A stretch of 64,000 nucleotides of DNA, taken from positions 47,020-111,019 of the forward strand of contig JAGFIQ010000085.1 of NCBI GenBank assembly GCA_024103495.1, written 5' to 3'. Under the pieces are notes generated by a model, which was not told where the DNA came from, made no database searches, and was given only the letters and a program-made list of their open reading frames with translations. Below, in pieces: positions 16,963 to 27,782 of the stretch. Source of the stretch: Aridibacter famidurans. Its GTDB lineage: Bacteria; Acidobacteriota; Blastocatellia; Pyrinomonadales; Pyrinomonadaceae. The first letter of the stretch is position 1. Every line of letters starts with the position of its first letter. A program made the translations under genes and the position numbers.

Positions 16963-17095
16963 TCTCCCGTCTCCTGTCTCCCGTCTCCCATCTCCCGTCT
17001 CCTGTCTCCCGTCTCCTGTCTCCCATCTCCCGTCTCCTGTCTCCCGTCTCCCGTCTCCCGTCTCCCGTCTCCCGTCTCCCGTCTCCCGTCTCCCG
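16963..17095. repeat. Array of 19 TCTCCYG heptamers
   Basis: 133 bases, exactly 19 units of 7 bp. Most are TCTCCCG, with TCTCCTG and TCTCCCA variants, and the last nine are uniform. It ends two bases before the -35 hexamer of the katG promoter. Confidence 0.95.
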
Positions 17096-17097
17096 AA

Positions 17098-17126
17098 TTG
17101 AATCGCTCGGAAGGTAGTGATATAAA
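17098..17126 (+). promoter_or_regulatory. katG sigma-70 promoter
   Basis: TTGAAT (17098-17103), a 17-base spacer, then TATAAA (17121-17126). One mismatch to consensus in the -35 hexamer and two in the -10, with ideal spacing. It is AT-rich against the GC-rich surroundings. Start of transcription would fall in the PerR-like palindrome. Confidence 0.75.
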
Positions 17127-19371
<2,245 letters not shown>

Positions 19372-19402
19372 TCGGTTTTCTAACAACGAGCCGGGGAAGT
19401 TC

Positions 19403-19434
19403 AAGAGGCTGTCCGAAAGGGCAGCCTCTTTTTC
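19403..19434 (+). terminator. Intrinsic terminator of katG
   Basis: AAGAGGCTGTCC (19403-19414) pairs with GGGCAGCCTCTT around a GAAA tetraloop (one G-U pair), followed by TTTCTC within a longer T-rich run. It is the best preserved example of a GGCTGTCYGAAAAGGCAGCC-like motif found in pieces at several other places in the window. Confidence 0.85.
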
Positions 19435-19456
19435 TCGCCTTTCAAATTTAAGCCCC

Positions 19457-20011
19457 TTAACTCATCTTCCGGGTCCACTTCACTAGCGCGGTCATAAGGC
19501 TCTTCACGAATTCCTTTGTCTGTTCGTCGACCAGATTCCCCTCTTCGTCGAACCGCTCCGCGGCCTTCGCGATCATCACCTCAGGCCTGTTCAGGACGTA
19601 CATATTCAAAGCGACGAACACCTGGCGCAGGTGGTACTGGGCCCTCGCCGTGCCAAGGATTCCGGTCGAGGCTCCCATTATCGCGGTCGGCTTTCCGTCC
19701 CAGGAGTTGTCCCCGTACGGCCTCGATCCCCAGTCGATGACGTTTTTCAGCACACCCGGAACCGAATAGTTGTATTCGGGAGTCGAGAACAAGAGCGCGT
19801 CCGCCTCGGTGACCTTCCGTTTCATTTCGACTACGATCGGCGGCATTTCATCTACGTCGTCCTGATTGAACATCGGTATGTCACTTATATCGAAGATCTC
19901 AAGCTCGGCGCCGTCCGGCAGAAGTTCTCCCGCCGCGCGCAGCGCAAAGCGATTGTACGATCCTTCCCTTATGCTCCCGGCGATCCCGAGAATTTTTATC
20001 GTGTCTCCCAT
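19457..20011 (-). CDS. NADPH-dependent FMN reductase (chromate/azo reductase-like)
   Basis: 184 aa flavodoxin-fold enzyme. FMN phosphate-binding loop GIAGSIREGSYNR near residues 9-21 and the flavin-ring motif STPEYNYSVPGVLKNVIDW near 76-94 are both intact, with GKPTAIMGAS after them. Family role: NAD(P)H-driven two-electron reduction of FMN, quinones, azo dyes or chromate. Convergent with katG and sharing its terminator region; a role in oxidative stress defence is plausible but not shown. Confidence 0.9.
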   Translation of the reverse strand: MGDTIKILGIAGSIREGSYNRFALRAAGELLPDGAELEIFDISDIPMFNQDDVDEMPPIVVEMKRKVTEADALLFSTPEYNYSVPGVLKNVIDWGSRPYGDNSWDGKPTAIMGASTGILGTARAQYHLRQVFVALNMYVLNRPEVMIAKAAERFDEEGNLVDEQTKEFVKSLMTALVKWTRKMS

Positions 20012-20521
20012 TTATTTTCCCCTTGCTGCTCAGAAACCGCCGGCTGCAGCATCAGCCGACGGCCAAGCTTGTGATTGCGTTCAATATCCCGCCGTTCCCC
20101 GGCCTGAAAAAGAATGCCGACGGCGGACCAGTATGCCCCGTTAGATACTCGGACAATAGTAGCGGTATTCGATCGGCCCAACAAACCGGTTTCGAAAGCG
20201 GGTCCGGAACACTAGGGGGCGAACGGAACGCACGCGTCCCGCGAGCGACGGGAATAACCATCGGAACACGGAGCGCGGGCGACGGGCATAGCCGACCGCG
20301 TAGCGGACATACGCATTTAGCTGTGGGTAAGCCCGAAGGGCGCCGCCCACGGTAAGGCGCGGCTCCCCGGACCCATAGTCGCGTTAGCGGCGGTACGTTC
20401 GGTTTCCGGAGCGCGACTGACATTCAAAACGCAGTGAGAAGGATTCGGTCACGGGGGCGGCCTCAAAAGGCTCTTCTTTTTTCAAGGCTGGAGAAGTTCA
20501 CCCGGCGGGTTATGAGAAGCT
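20012..20521. other. Repeat-derived intergenic DNA
   Basis: No gene. It holds the inverted 60-bp hairpin unit (20293-20352), CGACGGGCATAGCCGACCGCG-like words, and a GGCGGCCTCAAAAGGCTCTTC motif before a TTTTTTC run at about 20455-20483 that could terminate plus-strand transcripts. Confidence 0.6.
20293..20352. repeat. 60-bp hairpin repeat, copy 3 (inverted)
   Basis: Reverse-oriented copy of the unit at 11521 and 16793, with GTGGGTAAGCCCGAAGGGCG as its stem-loop. Similarity to copy 2 continues to about 20394. Confidence 0.82.
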
Positions 20522-20661
20522 ATCAGTTGCCCCCCGCTTCGGCGGGGGGTGGGGCTGCGGATCGATGTATTTGGGGCTCTAGCCCCGAGATAGCCGGCTG
20601 AAGCCGGCGAAATAGTCTATTGGCCCTTTCGGTCCCCCCGCTGAAGCGGGGGGCAACTGAT
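20522..20661. repeat. 140-bp nested-palindrome element, copy A
   Basis: Outer inverted repeats of 19 bp begin ATCAGTTGCCCCCCGC at the left and end GCGGGGGGCAACTGAT at the right. Inside are GGGGCTCTAGCCCC (20573-20586) and AGCCGGCTGAAGCCGGC (20592-20608). Length and order match the elements at 40948-41086 and 45557-45694. No coding capacity. Confidence 0.88.
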
Positions 20662-20970
20662 GGTCATTTTCCGACGATAGACGACTCAGATAAGACCGAA
20701 GAGATCCCTAAGAGTACTTTTGAGACAGCCCCCGAACCAGCAGCGGGAAAGATCGGTTCGGGTTCGTAGAAGAGGCCGCGTGTTTACATTCGGTTGGCGT
20801 GCACAGACACCGTGCTCCTGAAGGATAAGCACTTAACCTCCGATTCCCTTCCATTATATTAGTCGGGTGCCGCGAAATTCTCCCGACGCCCAAACCTTTT
20901 CGCTTCAATCCGTTAGCCTCGACCTGCCCATCAGATTCCGGAATTTCGTAATTCTAAATCCGAAAAACCG
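20662..20970. other. Intergenic region, no gene seen
   Basis: 309 bases between the palindromic element and the promoter candidate of the DUF3857 gene. A short minus-strand frame (66 codons) has no recognisable features. It contains CTTTTGAGACAGCCCCC, a relative of the dispersed GGCTGTC motif. Confidence 0.5.
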
Positions 20971-21000
20971 TTGCAAAACGGGCAGTTTTGAGGATATATT
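20971..21000 (+). promoter_or_regulatory. Putative promoter of the DUF3857 gene pair
   Basis: TTGCAA (20971-20976), an 18-base spacer, then TATATT (20995-21000), within AT-rich DNA and about 105 bp before the start codon. Moderate match only. Confidence 0.4.
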
Positions 21001-21104
21001 GTCTTGAGTCAATTCAATCAAAAAAACTGAAGTCCTCGAAGACAGGACAACCCACGTTGCTCTCACCCGTAGTGCTGAGTAGAAAGGAAATTAAGGAGTA
21101 TTTT

Positions 21105-23078
21105 ATGTCGAATCAGCATTCCCCGAGATTCGTTCTCGTCGCGTGCCTGCTTGTAATCGTGTTCGCGTTCCCGAATGTCTTTGCCGCCGAAGACTGGCGC
21201 CCTGTCACCCCAGAAGAGCTGTCGATGACAAAGGGCAAGGTGGAAGCCGATGCCGATGCCGAGGCGATCTTCTGGGAGATCACCGTTGATGACGCGTCCG
21301 CTGACCTCGTAATGCGCCATTATGTCAGGGTCAAGATCTTCAATGAGCGCGGACGCGATAAGTTCAGCAAGGTCGATATCCCCTATATCAAGGGAATCAA
21401 GATCAAGGAAATAGAGGCAAGGGTCATTAAGCCCGACGGTACGATAGTCGAATTGGCAAAGGATGATGTGTTCGACCGCGAGATCGTTAAAGGAAACGAT
21501 GTAAAGGTCAAGGCGAAGTCGTTCGCCGTCCCCAACATCGAGCCCGGCGTCATCGTCGAGTACCGATACAAAGAGATCCATCGAAAGAGCTCTGCCAACC
21601 ATATGAGGATGGTCTTCCAGAGGGACATCCCCATGCAGTATGTCGCCTATTACTTCAAGCCGTATGGCGACGTGCGTTATCTGACCTTCAATATGAGCGG
21701 CAATAAGTTTGAGAAGGTAAAGGGCAATATGCACCGGGCAGAACTGAGTAATGTCCCCGCGATGAAGGAAGAGCCGTACATGCCGCCCGAGGATGAGGTT
21801 CGCAGCTGGATGCTTGTCTATTACATGAACGCCGACGAGAACATAACGCACACCGACATATGGTCCAGCGTCGGTTATTACGTCGCCAAGGCATATGAGA
21901 TCAAGGACACGCTGAAACCCGGCAAGAAAATGAGGGCAGCTGCCGAAGAGATAATCGGATCCGCTGCAACCGACGAGGAAAAGATCAAGAAGCTCTATGA
22001 CTTCTGCGTAAGGCGGGTCAAGAATCTAAGTTTCTCGCCGGAGATCACAGAGACCGAACTCGACGAGATAAAGCTCAACAGCTCCGACGACGACACTTAC
22101 AAGAAACTTCAGGGCCGTTCGGAAGAGGTCAACAAGCTGTTCGCGTCTCTCGCCGATGCGGCAGGTTTCGAAACCAGGCTTGCGTTCACCGGCGACCGAA
22201 GCGAGATGTTCTTCAATCCCCGAAGGGCGCATGCATCCTTTATTCACCTGGCGGGTGTTGCCGTCGAAATGAATGGAAGGTGGCATTACTTCGACCCGGG
22301 CGACCCTTTTGTTCCATACGGAACGCTTGCGTGGTATGAAGAGAACACATCTGTGTTCCTTCTCGCTTACAAAGACTACATAACAACTACCACGCCGATG
22401 CTCGGGTACCGCGACTCCAAGGAAACCAGAAAGGGAGACTTCACGCTGAACGCCGACGGAACGCTCGAAGGCACAGTTTCGATGGAATACACGGGCCACC
22501 TGTCCTACAGGCACAAGCTGAGAAATTTCGATGTGTCGGAGAATCAGCGAGAGGAATTCATCAAGGAGGAGATCAAGAGCAGGATGAGCACGGCGGAGGT
22601 GTCCGCGATCTCGATCGAAAACCTGAATGAACCTGACAAGCCGATAGTTTACAGGTACAAGCTCCGCATTCCGAACTTCGCGCAAAAGACCGGCTCAAGG
22701 CTTTTCATCCAGCCCGGAGTCTTCGAATATGGAACAACGGCCCGTCTGGCAAGTGATTCCCGGACCTATGACGTTTACTTCCCGTTCCCATGGTCGGAGT
22801 CTGACGACATTACCATCCGGCTGCCTGAAGGGTTTGAGATTGACAGCGGCGAAAAGCCGGCTCCGGTCGCAGACAGTAGCGGGATCGGATCGTTGACGAT
22901 CAACATAGGTATCGAAGCATCGACCAATTTGCTGAAATACAAGCGAGAATTCCATTTCGGGGGCGGCGGCAATATTTTCTTCCCGGTCGAATCATACAAG
23001 CCGGTCAAGACGATGTTCGACCTGTTCCATAAGGCCGACACGCACACGATCACCCTGAAGAAGATCGCTGCCGAATGA
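21105..23078 (+). CDS. Secreted DUF3857 protein with degenerate transglutaminase-like domain
   Basis: 657 aa from ATG 21105 (AAGGAG 6 nt upstream). Signal peptide to about residue 27 (ending PNVFA/AED). A DUF3857 beta domain covers roughly 50-220 (VRVKIFNERGRDKFSKVDIPY, GVIVEYRYKEIHR) and a transglutaminase-like domain roughly 280-420. At the position of the catalytic Cys the sequence reads GRSEEVN (Ser339), whereas the neighbouring paralog has GDCKDKA. The His and Asp regions (HASFIHLAGV and YFDPGDPF) remain. A C-terminal DUF3858-like domain follows. It is therefore probably a non-catalytic binding protein. The paralog starts 120 bp downstream. Confidence 0.85.
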   Translation: MSNQHSPRFVLVACLLVIVFAFPNVFAAEDWRPVTPEELSMTKGKVEADADAEAIFWEITVDDASADLVMRHYVRVKIFNERGRDKFSKVDIPYIKGIKIKEIEARVIKPDGTIVELAKDDVFDREIVKGNDVKVKAKSFAVPNIEPGVIVEYRYKEIHRKSSANHMRMVFQRDIPMQYVAYYFKPYGDVRYLTFNMSGNKFEKVKGNMHRAELSNVPAMKEEPYMPPEDEVRSWMLVYYMNADENITHTDIWSSVGYYVAKAYEIKDTLKPGKKMRAAAEEIIGSAATDEEKIKKLYDFCVRRVKNLSFSPEITETELDEIKLNSSDDDTYKKLQGRSEEVNKLFASLADAAGFETRLAFTGDRSEMFFNPRRAHASFIHLAGVAVEMNGRWHYFDPGDPFVPYGTLAWYEENTSVFLLAYKDYITTTTPMLGYRDSKETRKGDFTLNADGTLEGTVSMEYTGHLSYRHKLRNFDVSENQREEFIKEEIKSRMSTAEVSAISIENLNEPDKPIVYRYKLRIPNFAQKTGSRLFIQPGVFEYGTTARLASDSRTYDVYFPFPWSESDDITIRLPEGFEIDSGEKPAPVADSSGIGSLTINIGIEASTNLLKYKREFHFGGGGNIFFPVESYKPVKTMFDLFHKADTHTITLKKIAAE

Positions 23079-23197
23079 TCGATCAGACTTGTCCGGCCGG
23101 CGTTCGAGGCGTTCGCGCCCGGGGCCGGCCGTTCTCCCTTCTTCGAAAGCAAAGACGTCGGCATCCGGTTCGGTCCGCCGTCAAGAGGTATTGCATT

Positions 23198-25171
23198 ATG
23201 TCGCTAGTTTCCCGCTTTCCGCTCGCGCTCGCGTTCCTGCTCACATTACTGTCTTCCGGATTTGCAATAGGCGATTCCGCTCCGCAATGGCTGAGGGAAG
23301 TGGCAGCGGGCTCGAATCCGCAGTACGACAAGGATGTGCCGGCGGTCGTCCTGCTTGACGAAGAGAACGTCACGTTGGGGTCCGACGGGAAGCTCAAGAT
23401 CGTGAGAAAGTGGGCGATCCGCGTGCTTACGCTCGAGGGCCGGGGCCTTGCCAGGGCGCGCGCCTTCTACCTGGCAAGCACCGAAAAGGTCAGCGATCTT
23501 GATGCCTGGGCGATCGACCCGAGGGGCAACGTAAAAGAATTCTCGAAGAAGGACGTGCTGGACATAATCTCGGACACGGACGACGTTTACAACGAAGGGC
23601 GAGTGAAGGTGGTTGACGCGTCGGGCGAGATGAGCGTGGGTTCGGTCTTCGGCTACACCGTCACGACAGAATACCGGCCGTTGTTCTTCCAGGATGTATT
23701 CCAGTTCCAGACGCGGCTTCCGACGCTTCGCTCCCGGTACATACTGAATCTTCCGCAGGGATGGAAGGCAGAGAGCCTGACCTTCAATCACGCCGAACTT
23801 CAGCCGAGGGTTGCCGGCACGTCTTACACCTGGGAATTGGGCGGCCTGGCTCCGATCCCTCCGGAGCCGATGAGCCCTTCCATCTCGAACCTGGTTCCCC
23901 TTATCGCCGTGAATTTCACGCCGGAGGCCGGCCCGGAAACGACAAACAAGGCCTTTGGCGACTGGAAGGACGTTTCGGTCTGGGCAACCGGGCTCTACGA
24001 CGACAAGGTAATCATCAACGACGAGATCGCGGCAAAAGCGCGGGAGCTGACTGCCGGCGCCGAGACGGAGATGGAAAAGATCAAGGCGATCGGGAACTAT
24101 GTCCAGAACCTCCAGTACATTTCGATCGACATCGGCGTAGGACACGGCAACGGCTACCGGCCCAGGCCTTCGGACCTGGTTCTCGAACGCGGATACGGGG
24201 ACTGCAAGGACAAGGCTACGCTTATGCGGGCGATGCTCCGGGCGTTGAAGATCGACGCCTTTCCGGTGGCGATCTTCTCCGGAGATCCCACCTTCGTTCG
24301 CAAGGAGTGGGCTTCGCCGAGGCAGTTCAATCACTGCATTATCGCGGTCAGGGTCGGAGCGGACACGCATTCGCACACGATCGTCGATCACCCGACTCTC
24401 GGCCGCCTGCTGATGTTCGATTCCACGGACGACCTCACGCCCGTCGGCGATCTCCCCACGCATTTGCAGGGAAGCCACGGGCTCGTGATCGCCGGGGAGA
24501 CCGGCGGCCTGGTGCAGATGCCCGTCGTGCCCGCGGAAGTCAACACTCTGGAGCGAACAGTGGACGTTCGCCTTGCGGAGAACGGCACGATCAAAGGATC
24601 GATCGAAGAGAACACGAAGGGACAGACGTCCGCCTACGAACGGCTCCTCTTCAAGAAGAGCGCGAAAGACGACTACCGGAAGGTGATCGAAGGCTGGCTC
24701 ACAGACGGCGCGACCGCGGCGAAACTCGTGAGTTTCGAGCCCAGAGACGACTTTCTCGATTCCGCTTTCAATCTGAAGGTCGATTTCGAGGCGCCTGCGT
24801 ACGGTCAGCTGATGCAGAACCGCCTCTTGATCTTCCGCCCGGCGATCGTGAGCCGCTCTAGGTCGATCTACCTGACCGAAAAGGAGCGAACGAACCCGGT
24901 CCAGCTCGAATCGCGCTCGTTCCTGGAAAGAGCTTCGATCGCCCTTCCGAGCGGCTTTTCCGTTGACGAGGTCCCGGAGGCGGTAGACCTGAAATCGGAG
25001 TTCGGGAGCTACTCGACGAGCTATACCGTCGAGGAAGGAAAACTTTTGTTCGAAAGAAAGATGACGATGAAGAACGCGACGGTCCCGGCTTCGGCGTACG
25101 CATCCGTAAGGGACTTCTTCAGCAAGGTCCTGGAAGCGGAACAGGCGGTCGTCGTGCTGATCCGCGACTAG
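23198..25171 (+). CDS. Secreted DUF3857/transglutaminase-like protein
   Basis: 657 aa from ATG 23198, chosen for its signal peptide (residues 1-25, ending GFAIGDS); an in-frame ATG at 23075 overlapping the previous stop would place 41 charged residues before it. DUF3857 domain, then a transglutaminase core with an intact triad: Cys336 (GYGDCKDKATLM), His379 (FNHCIIAV) and Asp408 (LMFDSTDD). The C-terminus is DUF3858-like. The superfamily includes proteases, peptide N-glycanases and cross-linkers; the substrate is unknown. It has the same length and domain order as the upstream gene, so it is a tandem duplication. A copy of its last 13 codons lies at 35672-35713. Confidence 0.88.
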   Translation: MSLVSRFPLALAFLLTLLSSGFAIGDSAPQWLREVAAGSNPQYDKDVPAVVLLDEENVTLGSDGKLKIVRKWAIRVLTLEGRGLARARAFYLASTEKVSDLDAWAIDPRGNVKEFSKKDVLDIISDTDDVYNEGRVKVVDASGEMSVGSVFGYTVTTEYRPLFFQDVFQFQTRLPTLRSRYILNLPQGWKAESLTFNHAELQPRVAGTSYTWELGGLAPIPPEPMSPSISNLVPLIAVNFTPEAGPETTNKAFGDWKDVSVWATGLYDDKVIINDEIAAKARELTAGAETEMEKIKAIGNYVQNLQYISIDIGVGHGNGYRPRPSDLVLERGYGDCKDKATLMRAMLRALKIDAFPVAIFSGDPTFVRKEWASPRQFNHCIIAVRVGADTHSHTIVDHPTLGRLLMFDSTDDLTPVGDLPTHLQGSHGLVIAGETGGLVQMPVVPAEVNTLERTVDVRLAENGTIKGSIEENTKGQTSAYERLLFKKSAKDDYRKVIEGWLTDGATAAKLVSFEPRDDFLDSAFNLKVDFEAPAYGQLMQNRLLIFRPAIVSRSRSIYLTEKERTNPVQLESRSFLERASIALPSGFSVDEVPEAVDLKSEFGSYSTSYTVEEGKLLFERKMTMKNATVPASAYASVRDFFSKVLEAEQAVVVLIRD

Positions 25172-25291
25172 GCATTTGAAATGTGCAGGTTTCCAGGTCG
25201 GTCCCGGATGATCGGCCCGGAAGTGACTGCTTTGGACTTTTGAGACTGCCTCCGTGAATTCTTCGCCCGGGCCGCGTATGAAGCAGAATCA

Positions 25292-26875
25292 TCAGGCACC
25301 TTCCACGCTTTTCTGATCTGCCTCGCATCTTTGAACGGTCAAAACCGTCAGGCCCATGACAAGATACAGGACCATAACAACCTCGCTGTCGCCGAAGTTG
25401 TAGTGAACCAGTCCGCTTGTCTGAAAAGCGACCATGCCTGCAAATCCCCCGAGCAGGATGCCGTGTTCCCACCACGATGCGAAACGGCATAGCGAGATCG
25501 CCTTCCATGTCCGCCACAAGAAAAAGGCCGTCAGCCAAATGAAAACGACGAGGGCGGGCAGACCGCGTTCGGTAGCGAGCTGGATCGGATTCGAATGAAA
25601 ATGTCCGGGATTGAGCTTTCCGTCGTCAAAGAGCTTCCATTCTTTGGCAAATCTCTTGTGCGAGTCCATACCCACGCCCAGGAAAAAATGCCTCGGATTT
25701 TTCAGCCAAAGGTCAATGCCCTCCCTGTAGACTGTCTGACGCCATTGTGTCGATCCGTCGGCGGGGTCGAAAAACGTGACCTTTCGGGCTGACTGCATTA
25801 CATAGAGGCCCAGCGCCGCGATCGGGATCGACAAGAGGATTATCCCCAGAACGGCTTTCCTTCCGAAGGCAAGCCCGGCGATAACGAACAGGCCAAGGAG
25901 GAATGCCGCCTGGGGTGCTCTCGTTACGGTCAACAGTAGTCCGACTCCCATCATCAGGAGACAGAAAGCGAGTCCGAGGTTCCTCTTCTCCAGCATTGCC
26001 CGAAACATAGACCGAAGGTCAACAGATTCCTGGTCTCGCAGGCCCGCGATCAGGGCCGCCGCGAGCAGGCCCGCTACTAGAGTCGCAAGAAGCACCAGCA
26101 TCTCGGCATAGGTCGCGTACATTCCGTAGAATCCGGATGACCGCCAGTTGCGGCTTCTGCCCCACGAGCTGAATCCCAGCCTGTCCTCAGGCGTTTCTCC
26201 CGCCGAAAGATCGCCCGATCTGATGGTATAAAATTCATAGAAATCCGGCCGATAGAACCTGATCCGCCCTTCGCCTTCCGTCTCGATCGCACGAACCAGC
26301 TGCGCCGGATTGTCCAGTTTCACACCGTTGACCTCAAGCAGGGTGTCGGATTCCTGAGCTCCGGCCGAAGCGAGCGGACCGTTCGCCGAAAGCCCGCGGA
26401 CCTCGACGCCGCGCCCCGGGATCCGTTCAAGCGGGGTCCAGAGCACGTTCACCATGCACGAGAGGAAGATCGCGAACGCAAGGAGCTTTGCAGCTTTGCG
26501 GGTCCTCACTATGTTGACGACCAGGAAGTACGCGATGAACAAGAGCAGGCCATCGAGCTTGCCCGTCGAAATGTCCGGAGTGTATGAAAGAAACGCCGTG
26601 ATCACGGTCCAGGCCGCAAAGACGCCGATCGGAATGAGTAGAAAGGTCGGGTTCAGTCTTTGCGGCTCGCGCGCCAGATACCTGGCCGCGACGGAAGACA
26701 GCCAAAAGATGGATGCGATCGCCCAGGCTGTCTGCGAGGCCGCGATAGAATGCGGGGCGGTGAGGAACAGCAAGACCGTGAACACAAAGGACAAACGTTC
26801 AGTCCACCTGACAAGGGCCGAGCCTCCATCAAGTCCAGCAAACCTGTCGATATTATTTAGAGAAAATGATCCCAT
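25292..26875 (-). CDS. O-antigen ligase/polymerase family protein with inserted PDZ domain
   Basis: 527 aa with about 10-11 membrane helices. The large periplasmic loop late in the protein (near 370-430: STQWRQTVYREGIDLWLKNP, HFHSNPIQLATERG) is typical of the Wzy_C/WaaL family, which joins or polymerises undecaprenyl-linked glycans on the periplasmic side. Unusually, a PDZ-like domain sits between helices at about residues 152-212 (ANGPLASAGAQESDTLLEVNG). It closes a minus-strand series behind WecG/TagA and GT4 genes, 40 bp downstream of the former, so it belongs to the surface glycan pathway. Confidence 0.85.
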   Translation of the reverse strand: MGSFSLNNIDRFAGLDGGSALVRWTERLSFVFTVLLFLTAPHSIAASQTAWAIASIFWLSSVAARYLAREPQRLNPTFLLIPIGVFAAWTVITAFLSYTPDISTGKLDGLLLFIAYFLVVNIVRTRKAAKLLAFAIFLSCMVNVLWTPLERIPGRGVEVRGLSANGPLASAGAQESDTLLEVNGVKLDNPAQLVRAIETEGEGRIRFYRPDFYEFYTIRSGDLSAGETPEDRLGFSSWGRSRNWRSSGFYGMYATYAEMLVLLATLVAGLLAAALIAGLRDQESVDLRSMFRAMLEKRNLGLAFCLLMMGVGLLLTVTRAPQAAFLLGLFVIAGLAFGRKAVLGIILLSIPIAALGLYVMQSARKVTFFDPADGSTQWRQTVYREGIDLWLKNPRHFFLGVGMDSHKRFAKEWKLFDDGKLNPGHFHSNPIQLATERGLPALVVFIWLTAFFLWRTWKAISLCRFASWWEHGILLGGFAGMVAFQTSGLVHYNFGDSEVVMVLYLVMGLTVLTVQRCEADQKSVEGA

Positions 26876-26915
26876 AGTTGGAGCTCTCGAACCCGGCCGG
26901 AAGGTCTCCCCGCCT

Positions 26916-27782
26916 CTAGCCGGATCGCCGCCATGAGTTGGGCTTCCTTTCGAGCCCCAGCAATTGCAGCAGTGACAGAAAAATAAAGTAAGGATTCAGG
27001 AGCAAGTATCTCCGCCACAGCCGCCCCGGCTCGTGCAACAGCCTGTAGAACCATTCCAGGCCAAGCGAGCGGAAGCCCGGGGGAGCTTCCGCCACCTCGC
27101 CCGCATAGTAGTCGAGAGAAACACCCACACCGAGCATAAAGGTGTCCAGCGATCCGCGGTTCTCGTGCATCCACCGTTCCTGCTTGGGACAGCCCAGACC
27201 CACAAACAGAAGTTGCGGCCCGGAGGCCAGGATCTCAGCGAGCACCTGTTCGTGCTCCTCGGTGCCCAGCGGCCTGTAAGGCGGCGAATATGCGTAATGG
27301 ATCTTCAGACCGGGAAGCTCGCGCGCTGCCCGGTTCCGGATCGCATCTATGACGGCGGGGCTCGAACCGTAGAATCCGACCGGGATCCCCCGCTCGGCGG
27401 CGATCTCGCACAACCTGATCATCAGGTCGTTCGCCCGTACACGGCCCGCGCTCCTTTCGCCCAGAAGTTTCTGCATCCAGACAACAGGCGCCCCGTCAGG
27501 CAGGACCAAAGTTGAGCCGCGGACCGCGATGGCGTGAGACTTGTGAAGATGCGCCTCAATAGTCGAGTGGGCGTTTATGAACGAGGCATAACCGCCATTC
27601 CCTTCCTTTGAGAGCTTGATCACTTCATTTGCGGCGGTTTCGAGGTCAAGCACGTCCACATCTAGACTGATCACCCTCACGGAGCTGTACGCGGAGGCGC
27701 CGTTTGTCATCGAGCCTCCGTCGGCCTGATCTCCCTCGGAAAGCCGCGCGCAGGCCGGATTCTCGGGTGTACTCGCGCTCAT
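26916..27782 (-). CDS. WecG/TagA/CpsF family glycosyltransferase
   Basis: 288 aa. The GT26 family pattern is clear: YASFINAHSTIEAHL, LPDGAPVVWMQKLLG, RVRANDLMIRLCEIAAERGIPVGFYG, then LLFVGLGCPKQERWM and GVGVSLDYYAGEVAEAP. The family adds ManNAc-type (or ManNAcA) residues to lipid-linked intermediates at the cytosolic membrane face. The start overlaps the stop of the upstream GT4 gene (ATGA), which supports the ATG at 27782 although an alternative ATG lies 24 codons in. The C-terminal amphipathic stretch YFIFLSLLQLLGLERK probably contacts the membrane. Confidence 0.9.
   Translation of the reverse strand: MSASTPENPACARLSEGDQADGGSMTNGASAYSSVRVISLDVDVLDLETAANEVIKLSKEGNGGYASFINAHSTIEAHLHKSHAIAVRGSTLVLPDGAPVVWMQKLLGERSAGRVRANDLMIRLCEIAAERGIPVGFYGSSPAVIDAIRNRAARELPGLKIHYAYSPPYRPLGTEEHEQVLAEILASGPQLLFVGLGCPKQERWMHENRGSLDTFMLGVGVSLDYYAGEVAEAPPGFRSLGLEWFYRLLHEPGRLWRRYLLLNPYFIFLSLLQLLGLERKPNSWRRSG

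Noticed and set aside
20708..20908. 66-codon minus-strand frame
   Set aside because: No ribosome site, no hydrophobic or domain pattern; lies in repeat-rich intergenic DNA.
23246..24478. 410-codon frame antisense to the DUF3857 gene
   Set aside because: Codon-position shadow; no domain and no ribosome site.
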